The notes under the pieces were generated by a model. The model was given only the letters and a program-made list of their open reading frames with translations. It was not told where the DNA came from and searched no databases. Shown here piece after piece: positions 21,009 to 30,180 of a DNA stretch of 64,000 nt (its first letter is position 1; each line of letters opens with the position of its first letter). The DNA is taken from contig JAEILZ010000009.1 of assembly GCA_018873225.1 (NCBI GenBank), forward strand, positions 425,501 to 489,500, read 5' to 3'. Both the position numbers and the translations under genes were made by a program. This DNA comes from [Phialemoniopsis] sp. UDSM-2020 (lineage: Eukaryota > Ascomycota > Sordariomycetes > Thyridiales > Thyridiaceae).

Positions 21009-23066
21009 ATGACTTCAACACCCCTGACGAGACCGCGGCCCCGTTTTACGTCGCCAACCATCCCCTCGTCCCCCGCTATCAAGTCGATTCTTCGACCCAA
21101 CCCAGTACCAGTTCTAGGCACCCGTAAGAGGGGCCATGACGAGGTCGACGAGATGGAGAGCCCCTCGAAGCGAAAGAAGACGGTTCACTTCGACATGAGC
21201 CTGAATATGACAACCGAGATCGGCAAGCGCTCTCTGGATGCCACCAAGACCGAAGTACGAAAGGCCCTCGAGGGCCACGCCCGCGGCCAGAACGAGGATT
21301 ACAACGATCTTAAAGATGTCTTTGCGAACGACCGCCAACGCTACCTCGCCCCCATCGCGGGAGAGGAGGAGGATACCTTACGGCCAGAAGAACTTGTCGT
21401 TTACGTTGTCGCCCTCACCACGTGTGCCCCGCTCCTCAACAAGTCGTGCTCGGCATTGATCAAGACGATACTGCAATGCTCGTGGGTGGGCAGGGACGAA
21501 CTCTTCCTCAAGGCCTACGTGCAATTCCTCGCAGCTCTGGTCAGCGCTCAAGGCTCCTGCATGGAGCCTGTACTTGCCATGATTGTCGACAAGTTTAAAG
21601 AATTCCGCCCTTCGACATGGATGGTGCCCGACTTCCCCGAGGTCGACCGCGAGACCATGAGGGAGCGGCTCCACGCCGGTCTTCGCTATCTCCTCCAACT
21701 ATTCCCCTCCGCACGACCGCTCCTCTGCAACCTTATCTCCCAAAGATTCCCATACTCGGAGGAGTCGAAGCAAATTCACATGTCATATGTCGACAACCTA
21801 TTGCGAGTGCGGCAATACGCTCCCGACCTGGGGCCCGAGATCATGGAGGTCATTACCAACCGACTGGTCAAGCTCGATGTCGACATGCAGCTGGATCTGG
21901 ACGACATGGACGACGATCTTGTCACGCGAGTCGTAGTACAGCTCAATTCTCAGACCGATGTTTATGACGATGACGACGATGACAGCGACCTAGAGTCACT
22001 GCTTAGCGACGACCCCGACTTTGATGCCGAGGCCAACAGGATAGAGAAGGCTACCCATCAGGTTCAGAAGCTAGATTCGATCCTAGATACCCTCTTCGCC
22101 CTTTACACACCCATCTTCAACGACCCCGACTCGCCCCAGGCAAGAAGCTGCCTCGAGGATATGCTCTCTGAGTTTACGAACTTTGTTCTTCCCACCTACA
22201 AATCACGACACACCCAATTCCTCATCTTTCACTTCAGCCAGCGATCACCTGCGCTGACCGATACTTTCGTTGGCACGCTGTTCAACATTGCTTTCGAATC
22301 AAACCGGCCGACTGCTATACGGCAGGCGGCCGCTGCCTACCTAGGAAGTTTCGTGGCTCGCGGCGCCCACGTCTCCAGAGATATCGTGCGCAGCATCGCG
22401 AACGTACTTTGCCACCGCATCGAGATGTTCCGCAACGCCAATCAGGAGAACTGCCGCGGGCCAGATCTCCGCCGCTACCAACAACTTTACGCTTGGGTGC
22501 AGGCTCTCATCTACATCTTCTGCTTCCGGTGGAGAGACCTCGTGGACTCGGTGCCTGATCTGGTCGACCCCGAAGACCCGTCATCATACCTTGGACACGA
22601 CTTGGATTGGATGCCAGGCCTGCGAGAGTCGCTGAACCGCATCATCTACAGTCCCTTCAACCCGCTGAAGGTCTGCACGCCTCCAATCGTCTTCCAGTTC
22701 GCCAAGCTCGCTCACCACCTTCATTTGCTCTATCTCTATCCGCTCCTCGAGACCAACAAACGGGTACACCTCTCGCAATACGTGAGGAATGCCTACGAGA
22801 CCGGTGGTGCTTTGCGAGACACGGGCTATGACCCGCACGACGAGAACTTCCTGCAGTTGGAGTCGCACTTTCCCTTTGACCCGTACCAGTTGCCGATAAG
22901 CAAGCGGTGGCTCGAGGGCGACTACATCTCATGGAAGCCTATTCCCGGCCTAGACAAAGACGAGGACTCAGACAGCGACGAGGACAGCGATGAGGGCGAC
23001 TTCGATCAGGAGGCAGAGTTTGACGAGGAGGATACTGCAACGGATGAAGGGAACGAAGACGACTAG
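21009..23066 (+). CDS. RRN3: RNA polymerase I initiation factor RRN3 (TIF-IA)
   Basis: Intronless ORF of 685 aa from the ATG at 21009. After a basic N-terminal segment with SPSKRKKTVHFDMS (about 50-63, a likely nuclear localisation signal) follows a long helical HEAT-like body typical of RRN3: EELVVYVVALTTCAPLLNKS, a HAGLRYLLQLFPSA region, and QRFPYSEESKQIHMSYVDNL. Two acidic blocks occur: YDDDDDDSDLESLLSDD near 318 and a Glu/Asp-rich tail from about 645. Also typical is RHTQFLIFHFSQRS near 400. RRN3 bridges Pol I and core factor at the rDNA promoter and is controlled by growth signalling through phosphorylation. Size is near the fungal norm (about 600-700 aa). The call is firm. Confidence 0.94.
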   Translation: MTSTPLTRPRPRFTSPTIPSSPAIKSILRPNPVPVLGTRKRGHDEVDEMESPSKRKKTVHFDMSLNMTTEIGKRSLDATKTEVRKALEGHARGQNEDYNDLKDVFANDRQRYLAPIAGEEEDTLRPEELVVYVVALTTCAPLLNKSCSALIKTILQCSWVGRDELFLKAYVQFLAALVSAQGSCMEPVLAMIVDKFKEFRPSTWMVPDFPEVDRETMRERLHAGLRYLLQLFPSARPLLCNLISQRFPYSEESKQIHMSYVDNLLRVRQYAPDLGPEIMEVITNRLVKLDVDMQLDLDDMDDDLVTRVVVQLNSQTDVYDDDDDDSDLESLLSDDPDFDAEANRIEKATHQVQKLDSILDTLFALYTPIFNDPDSPQARSCLEDMLSEFTNFVLPTYKSRHTQFLIFHFSQRSPALTDTFVGTLFNIAFESNRPTAIRQAAAAYLGSFVARGAHVSRDIVRSIANVLCHRIEMFRNANQENCRGPDLRRYQQLYAWVQALIYIFCFRWRDLVDSVPDLVDPEDPSSYLGHDLDWMPGLRESLNRIIYSPFNPLKVCTPPIVFQFAKLAHHLHLLYLYPLLETNKRVHLSQYVRNAYETGGALRDTGYDPHDENFLQLESHFPFDPYQLPISKRWLEGDYISWKPIPGLDKDEDSDSDEDSDEGDFDQEAEFDEEDTATDEGNEDD

Positions 23067-23707
23067 AGGTCCGAAGCCCGATCCGCGATGAAGCAAAGAC
23101 GGATTAGAGGACAGTTTTATACCCCGGGATATAGGATTTGGGGCTTCCCAGGCACAGGCAAAGCCTTTAGGCGGATATAAAGGCGTATTTACAAGGAGGA
23201 GCTTCGAGAAGCTGGGGGCCATGGCCGGCCAGAGGACAGGGAGAATCCTCGACCAATATCTGGAGTTTTAAAGTGAGCGTTTTTCGACAGGCATGGTTAT
23301 TATTGGGCTCATTCACACGAGATTGGAGGGAAGCGAGGGCGACTCGAACAACTCTCCGCCGACGTTGCCATGATATGATTGTGCATATGCATAGCGATTT
23401 TGCAGCATGCCTGTTTTCTCTTCGGCGTTTAAAAAAGAAGCGAGGTTTATCATTACCTTTTGATATCCAGTGGAGTTAGCTCATAGGGTTAATGGAATCA
23501 TTTCATTACAAAGGCACATCCGAAGCACTGCTGGCTTCACATCGTGGGACACACAAGTTGATGGTCCAAGAATCACTTTTGGAAGAAATCCACTCGATGT
23601 CTAATATATACAGAAAAGCCCCAGAGCCTGAACGCCTTCCCAATGCGATAAACGAATGCGATGATTGGGGGGTATCATAATAACAATGTCGAAACGAAAC
23701 AACAACT
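23067..23707. other. Convergent intergenic spacer, RRN3 / RTA1-like
   Basis: 640 bp between two 3' ends. It must contain both terminators. No gene or structured RNA seen. Confidence 0.55.
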
Positions 23708-25144
23708 TCAGGAGTCGCTCCGAGGCCTCTTTCTAGACGACGTCAGATCGACCTGATGCCATAGCGGCTCCTGCTCCGTGACCAGCGGCGTCCTCTCCCC
23801 GTCTTCCTTCTCCGTCTGCTGCGCGCCCCGGCCCTCGCCAATGTCGAACTCCTCGACATGTCCCCTCGCAGCCACGACAGCCTCATTGACATCTAGCTCT
23901 GCCATAGCCGCCGGCATCATCATCCTCCGTGCCGCCGCATCGTCCACGTCGCCTGTGGAGTACACGCTGCTAACGCCGCTACTACTCCGGCTGCGTCGAA
24001 TGCTGGCCTCGCTGCTACTACTGCTCAGGCGGCTCATCTTGGCCGCCACGAGCGCCGCCTCGACATCGTCGCTATCATGTCGCATCGGCTCTTTGCCGTC
24101 GCTGCTGGCCGTCACCACTGCACCGGGCAGGCACATCTCAGGGTGAAACGCAACCATTGCACCCACAGCCTCGGCGAGCAGTACGCCCTCCGCCACCGGG
24201 AACCCCGTGTCAGCGATGTCGACGTAGCTCCCACCAGCAGTCCGCGCGAACCGCACAGCGCGCACGACGCTCCATGCGAGCAGGCACGCCGTCGCCAACG
24301 GCAGCGCCGCAAGCCAGCACCGCTCGCCGCCGCCCAGAGCGACGTACCCCCTGCCGCGGTGGAACGTGGTATATCCGAACCTGCGATACGCCGCCGCGGC
24401 GCGCCAGCCCGTGACCCCCAGCGTCGCGAGCGAGAGCGCGAGCGAGAGGGCTTGCAGCGCGAGCCCGGCGGCCGCGAGGTAGTGCCCTGCATCGACGAGT
24501 TCGTTGGCCTCGGACCCGGCGGCGCCGAAGGAGAACGACGTCGACGCGTCGGGGGAGAGGGAGAAGGCGAGGCCGAAGCCCTGGGGCAGGAGGGCGGTGA
24601 GGGTCAGCGAGGTCGTGGCGATCATGAAGTGGTGCTTCTTGAGCGGGGAGTGCTCTGCGCCCAGGAGGGTTATCGTTGGGCGGACTGCGAAGGGGATGCT
24701 GTGAGGTAGGGTTGTGTAAGTCTGGTGTTGTTGTGGCTGTTGCCATGCCAAGGGGGTAAAGTCGGGGTATGGGACTCACGCAATAACCAGAAACGCCGGG
24801 GCGATGGTGCTCAGAACCAGGCCGGCGTTGTACGTCGTGCCTGGCCTCGAGAGGGGCGGGTGCGGCTGCGGCGTGAGCTGTGATGCGTACGCCACGATCT
24901 GCAGGAGGGCCGTGATACCGAGGAGGATAGAGAAGCCGAGGCGGCGGGACTCGGGCCGTAGCTTCTGCCTGCAACGTGTGTATACTAATACTCCTATCAG
25001 GGCGGCGAGGCTGAGCGTGAAGATGGACAGGAAGATCGCATTAATGGCGGAGCTGGGCTGTGAGGATGTCGATGGTGATGATGACGATGCCCCGTCGGCT
25101 CGGGGACAGCGAGCTGATCCTTCGACACAGTCTATTGATGCCAT
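23708..25144 (-). CDS. Multi-pass membrane protein, RTA1-like (tentative)
   Basis: Two exons, 25144-24780 and 24698-23708, give 451 aa. The intron (24779-24699) is GTGAGT...CACAG and joins ATT GC / C ATC in phase. The first 300 residues hold about seven hydrophobic segments, including AIFLSIFTLSLAALIGVLVY, SILLGITALLQIVAYA, GLVLSTIAPAFLVIA, LTALLPQGFGLAFSL, LALQALSLALSLATLGVTG and LAALPLATACLLAWSVV. The phrase STIAPAFLVIAIP and the spacing resemble the fungal RTA1/RTM1 family (lipid-translocating exporters linked to 7-aminocholesterol and drug tolerance), but the later motifs are divergent, so an uncharacterised fungal seven-helix family is equally possible. The C-tail (about 300-451) is cytosolic-looking: Ser-rich (SRLSSSSSEASIRRSRSSS), then acidic, ending in basic residues. 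Membrane location is certain, family membership is not. Confidence 0.7.
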
Positions 25145-25970
25145 GATGCCGGGTTCCGAGTACTCAAATGAGAGCGGATGTCGTCCGATGTATCCGACTA
25201 CAACCCAAAATCGGCATGAACAGACTTCCGAGAGGAGTTGAAGCGATCACCAAATACACACCAATACTCTATGAGACTCAGGACCACCACACTCTGTCGG
25301 GACGGTTGTATAACCCTTACTCTTTGGTCTATAATCGATTCGAATACACAGTCGCCAAGGAGGGTGTCATGCAGAGCGAGTTCACTGTAAATATATATTT
25401 CTCCGCTTCCTACCACGGGCCCCTTTTCTTGTCCGAGAAGGGCATCTCACTGCCATCATGGTCCAACAACACTCGATATTGCTTGGCATAACCAGGCCCC
25501 GAATGCGAAGCCTCTTCGCAAAGTAGTTTCGCAAGCTGCTCTAGGTTAAGCGGCCACCGGAGCCGAAGGTGGTTTTGGTTGTAAGGCTCTTGGAGGAAGC
25601 TCGACCGTCCCGCACGGAAGCACTTATCATCAAATTGCTACCATTTTTAGAATGTTCAGAACCTACAACCCATGGCGGCCGGGGTTGGTGGAGTAATGGC
25701 GGAGGGCTGTGATGGTACCAATTGGCCTGGGACATGCCAGGGGGCGTTGCTTGGCTTTGATGATATCGATGTTAGCGGCGATCCTTCAAGCTTGAGCCTC
25801 TGGGATGGCGCCCAAGCACAGCCCCGAATGGGGCAGCTTACTCGATATAACCTTACTGGGAGGTGAATCCACTTCGGGTCAGATCCGAAGCACTCTCGAT
25901 GGGAAGCATCACGGGAAATTTGCAAACAAAAACAAGTCAATCTATACCATTGAAGAATCTTACTCTAAGG
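25145..25970. other. Intergenic spacer between RTA1-like and carboxylesterase-like genes
   Basis: 826 bp between two leftward genes: RTA1-like promoter and carboxylesterase-like 3' region. No supported feature. Confidence 0.5.
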
Positions 25971-28107
25971 TCAATACAAAGCCACCAGAGCAGCGACCAG
26001 AGCCGACGATGCAATGTATGCCTCCAAGCTGAGGGGACTGAGAGCCGTCGACTTGGAATGGGGTACTTCGCCAGAACCAACACCACCAATCTTCAGAACA
26101 TTGGTCCGTTGGTGCAGAGGCAGATGCTTTTCCTCGGCCCACCATCTACAGCGTTCAATCTGATTTGCGGGAATACGGCGCTGAGACTGGGCGTTTCCGA
26201 GCAAGAACTGCATCTCGTTGCCCACGGTGCCATACTGGTCCCACCGAGTCCTGGCAGGCATGGCGACCCAGTTCGGATCCCCGGTCGTCAGGAAATGGGC
26301 AAGATAAGGCTCTGCAGTGGGCCCCTCCGGTACTTGTACTGTGTCGTTTTGGGTTCCCGTTGGGACTTGCACGTCAAAAATCGACTCTCCCTCGTGGACA
26401 ATGCGGAACGGCCTGCCGGGCTCGAAAGCACGCTCCTTTCTGGACGACCACTTCCAGGCATGGTCACGAAGCTGCTGGGCCAGTACAATGCCGTTGCAGA
26501 CGGTGAAGGCATCGTGCAAGAGTTTTTGTAGCCTCTCTTCCGCTGTGCCATAAGTTGTGTCGGTCAAGGCCGGACGCTCAGGGTAGAGCTTGTGTGTGAG
26601 ATGGTGAGCGGCAGAATAGGGAATCTCTGGGAACCACTCCCGCAGCCGCTTGGTAATGTTGCGGGGAGTGACATCGCCCACATCCCAAGTCGTGTCCCTG
26701 TCATCGTTTCCGACCATGACCTGAGGCAGTGCACAATCAGAACAAGCCAACCAATCACCAGAAGCGAAGAACACATACCTGGACGTTCTTGTGGAACAAC
26801 CCCTTGTTCAACAGGAAAAGCGGGTTTGCCGGCACGATTGAGCCATCAACCACAGGGACAAAGTATTTGGGATGGTCTTCAACGACCCGAGAATTGATCG
26901 CCGTCATCTCTTCAGTGTGAGACTCCTGAAGGTCCTGGAAGCTTCTGATAGGGTCCCCTGAGTAGAAACTTGCCTTGCGCAGGATGTGCTGGTTGAGCTT
27001 CCTCGAAGCCAACGTAGAGGGCTGGTGGTAAGTGGTGGGACTGATCATGACCGCCGACGAGAAGAGACTGTTTTCTTTCTCTCCAGCCCAGGCAGTCAGG
27101 TGATGTACCACGCTGCCTGCCCCGGAGAACTGGCCCATGATTGTGACCAGGCTCTTGTTGCCTCCGAACACATCGATGTAATCCTGAACCCACTCCAAGG
27201 CGCGATGCTGGTCCCAGAGACCCAAGTTCTTGGGGACATTAGGAGCATTGGGGAATCCAAACATGCCAAGTCTGCAGTGCAAGTCTATGTGAGATGCGGT
27301 ACATGTATGGAATAGATGAGCTCGAGTACACACCTGTAGTTGACGGACACAAAAATGGGGACGTCATCGCGAGATACGTGGTTCATTGCAATACGCAACG
27401 CCTTGTCATATTTCGAACCTGCGATCGAGTTAACAAGGGCATGCCATTCTCGGTTCACGGGGTGAACTAACCATGACGATACCTGCAGAGGGGAGCTTCG
27501 TCAGCGATCTGATAACAAATGGTAACGACGCAGGGAAGCCTTGGCCGGCTGGCAGCTTACCAAGGAGCTTCGTGGAACCAGACAGTGACAGGCCTGATAG
27601 CCGTAGTTGGGTCCTGACGCAGAGCATCCATCGCGGGTCCAGGCACCCAAACATCCAGGAAGAGGCAGTCCTCGCTCTCCCTGTAAGGTAGGCTGTTCCG
27701 AGTCTCGGGCTCCTTCATTTCTTCCTTTGTCCAGACCTGAGGGCAGATGACATCGTCACTTCCGTCGTAGAGCTCGCCGCCACCCTCCGGGGCTTGGGGC
27801 CTCGAGAAGCTGATGATCTGATCGTCCAGAGTGGATGGAAGGCTGCCGTAGCGAACATTGGAGAACAGATACTAGGCTACTTGTCCCTGCATTGTATTAG
27901 ACTTTAGGACAGAAGGTTAACGAGCACAGTCTTGCTTACAGTGCTGGAGTCGAGTACGGTCAGTCGGGCATGGTATTGGGCATAGCCTAGGTTGATGGCG
28001 AACGAAGTATCAACCTGGATCGGTGGTATGCTCGGGCCTCTGGATGCCGTCACGAGAACCGGGACTGCGGCCAAGGCTGCCAAGGCCGTGGTTGAGATCG
28101 ACTTCAT
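25971..28107 (-). CDS. Secreted type-B carboxylesterase-like protein lacking the catalytic serine
   Basis: Six exons, 28107-27940, 27871-27561, 27482-27472 (11 nt), 27418-27334, 27271-26779 and 26720-25971, give 605 aa; all introns are GT-AG and the phases close. A signal peptide covers residues 1-21 (ALAALAAVPVLVTA). Family landmarks: YLFSNVRYGSLP, SEDCLFLDVWVP, VTVWFH, VPIFVSVNYRLGMFGFP, GLWDQHRALEWVQDYIDVFGG. At the oxyanion hole the usual HGGG is HEAP, and at the nucleophile elbow the usual G-[EQ]-S-A-G reads G-Q-F-S-G, so Phe replaces the catalytic Ser. A downstream His (IVHEGESIF) remains. The C-terminus is a hydrophobic stretch (LEAYIASSALVAALVALY), a possible GPI-attachment signal. 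I infer a surface protein with the cholinesterase fold and no ordinary esterase activity, as in neuroligin-type adhesion proteins. The exon 1/2 junction (first acceptor gives a stop, second does not) and the microexon are the least certain parts. Confidence 0.82.
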
Positions 28108-28930
28108 GGTGAGCGATGGCTTCGCACAACCTTAGAGGGGACTTCAGACGGCAGCCGACGAGACAGACAGCAGGATGTAGTAATACTGAAAAGAATGCTG
28201 GAATATGTTGCTGCCCACAGATCTGGACTGATATGGGCTGGAAGGGAGAATACCCAGTCAGCCAGCTCTGCAGCAGACGTTAATGATAGAACGGGAAGAG
28301 AAAAGACCAAAAAAGGGCCGAGATGGAGGAGAGAGAAGACAGAGAATGAATGGGATGCGGTGTGGGCTTCACAAGACATATATGAGAGCTGGCAAGCGCA
28401 GCACTGAGAGAAGCGGCGAATGGTTTGGAGCACTCTAGCCATGTCGGATCAGGAAGGGACAAAACAGCCGCTTCGTGATCCACAAGTGACAGGTTAGACT
28501 TGTTGTAGCTCCAGGGCAACTGCCACGGATATGAGGATTGAATATGTCGTAATTTCCGACTATCGATCGGATTCGAGACGCTCACTTGCCTCCACCCGTC
28601 TTGCAGATACTACCTAACCTACGCAAGTACTGCTAGGGAAGTACCCAGCATAAGCAGGAAGTACCTGGGAAGGTTGGAGGATAGAGACATGACAACCTTG
28701 GAATCTGAAGTCCGTTTTAGACACTGCGAGTGGTGGCATTGATTTGGAGCAGCATGGAGCTGAGATGGGCTGCCAAGTCACAATTGCACCTCTCCTACCT
28801 AGTAGGTCGCATTCATCATCCGGATGTTGAACCCATCTTGTAAGAGAGATACATTAGCCTCGACTTTTCAGTTTGACGGACTGTTATGCAAATGTCGATG
28901 TGTTTGATTTGTTGTCATTGTCCGACCACT

Positions 28931-28944
28931 TACCTAGCTAGGTA
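28931..28944. repeat. Perfect 14-bp palindrome TACCTAGCTAGGTA
   Basis: Self-complementary over all 14 positions. Related palindromes lie at 42198-42205 and 55230-55241, all in non-coding DNA. Function unknown. Confidence 0.6.
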
Positions 28945-29047
28945 CAGCTAAGTAAACCACCACACCCGTCTCAGAACTAATGAGATCATTCTAGACATTC
29001 TCTAGAATCTTTGGATAGACAGTAGTCGGGGAACAAAAAAAAAGAGC

Positions 29048-29053
29048 AAAAAA
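29048..29053 (-). terminator. RNA polymerase III oligo-T terminator of tRNA-Leu
   Basis: A run of six A on the plus strand is T6 on the transcribed strand, 20 nt past the tRNA 3' end. A longer T tract follows at about 29035-29043. Confidence 0.7.
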
Positions 29054-29072
29054 GGAACTCGAATGGTCCAAA

Positions 29073-29241
29073 TGACAAGAGCGAGATTCGAACTCGCGCA
29101 TCGTGAGATACTGCAATACAGGCGAATTCGCCTAAGAAATTACTTCTTGAGTGCAGCGCCTTAGACTGCCCCGGGGTGTTAGTTTCTCATTGATTCAAAG
29201 TACGGGCTAGTAGGCATACTAACCCGCTCGGCCATCTTGCC
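29073..29241 (-). tRNA. tRNA-Leu(CAA) with two insertions: normal anticodon-loop intron and GT-AG-like D-loop insertion
   Basis: The 169-nt gene folds to tRNA-Leu when two segments are left out. Acceptor stem GGCAAGA pairs with TCTTGTC (one G-U), discriminator A at 29073. D-stem GCC/GGC; anticodon stem CTGCA/TGCAG with loop CTCAAGT (anticodon CAA at 29149-29147); Leu-type variable arm with ATC/GAT; T-stem GCGAG/CTCGC with TTCGAAT. Mature length is 82 nt. A 29-nt intron (29145-29117) sits at the canonical place, one base 3' of the anticodon. A second, 58-nt insertion (29223-29166) sits in the D-loop and looks like a spliceosomal intron. The A box (TGGCCGAGCGG) ends immediately before that insertion and the B box (GTTCGAATC) is intact, so Pol III transcription is plausible. 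Confidence 0.88.
29166..29223 (-). other. 58-nt spliceosomal-intron-like insertion in the D-loop of tRNA-Leu
   Basis: On the transcribed strand the segment starts GTTAGT, has ACTAAC about 13 nt before its end, and ends GGGGCAG. Its removal joins GAGCGG to TCTAAGGC and restores a canonical leucine D-arm. Its first part also folds: CGGGTTAGTA (three bases from the D-loop) pairs with TACTAGCCCG, one wobble, loop TGCC. The boundaries could be shifted slightly (leaving CAG instead of CGG in the loop), which would remove the GT-AG reading. Confidence 0.6.
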
Positions 29242-30180
29242 TGTAAACGCATTTTTTTGCTTATTTTGTTCTCTACGTTTACCACAAAGTTCCAAAAGTC
29301 GTTGTTCAATCACTATCCGTCTCTATGTCTAAGGCGTGGTTTTTTGCAAGAAATTTACCTCTTGAAGAAGTGTGAAGTAGACTGAGACATCTGTCTCGTT
29401 TGGACAGCATTACAGTTCGTTTTCCTAGGCAACTCGCTGTACTTGGCCACAGGCAATCACACGAAGTTTCATCCCTACGGATCTAGTAGATGGCCAGAAA
29501 CGAACAGAGTGCAAAGTGTATCAAATTGGGCCATGAAAATGAAAATGACGGGATCCCGCCGACCCAGACGGGTAGGACATGGCTTCTCTCCTCTTCAATG
29601 TATCATCAAGTTTGTGGCATATCTAGCTAAGGGGCTTATACTTACCAACCTAAGGGTAGACTAAGCCGTGTGTCCCTGAGTACTGTGCTGAGATGGGTAT
29701 CTTAAAAAGTCGTCTTTGGTTTAACAGATGTGTCCAACTCACCTTGTCAGAGAAATACTGTAGCTACGAATGCTCAATTGTCTTGTTTGTCGCAAAAAGG
29801 CAAAGAAATTACTGTACTCGTCTTCGAGCGAATGAGTCATTATGTCTAATTTCAGGCTGCGGGTTGCCACAAACCCACCAACGGAGCGAGCCTAGGTGCT
29901 TCTTGCAGGGCCGGCCCCACCTGCCAGAAGCGCCCGAGAAAAATACATGCAACGACCACTACTTGATAAGCATTCATCTATTCTTCGATTCAGCTATTGT
30001 AATTCACTCACTTGCGACAATAGCATCTTGCATTTCACTTCTGTCTATTCTTGCTTATTTTCAGAGTACCAGTGCATAACTTTGCGAAGAGTTTGCCTCA
30101 CTCACAGCCTTTGTGTTTGTGTTTTCCTTATCCGAAGACGCTGTATTTCAAAAGCGCACACACACGCATCTCAACCTTTC
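29242..30180. other. Intergenic spacer and leader of the NF-X1 gene
   Basis: 939 bp between the tRNA and the NF-X1-type gene. The in-frame region before the chosen ATG is open from 29896 but contains a leader-like, low-complexity peptide without similarity to the family; I treat it as 5' untranslated. Confidence 0.5.

Larger units (their letters stand above)
28108..29072. other. Intergenic spacer with palindromic TACCTAG motifs
   Basis: About 1 kb upstream of the carboxylesterase-like gene and downstream of the tRNA. It holds a perfect 14-bp palindrome (TACCTAGCTAGGTA, 28931-28944), a related CCTACCTAGTAGG near 28795, and the oligo-T terminator of the tRNA. No coding sequence seen. Confidence 0.5.

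Noticed and set aside
27872..27939. Acceptor GCAG at about 27889 for carboxylesterase-like exon 2
   Set aside because: It puts a TAG in frame four codons later. The next AG, at 27872-27873, restores the family phrase YLFSNVRYG.
29896..30180. N-terminal extension of the NF-X1-type protein
   Set aside because: The frame is open but begins at a non-ATG codon and encodes Cys/Ser/Leu-rich leader-like sequence unlike the family; the ATG at 30181 or 30232 fits better.
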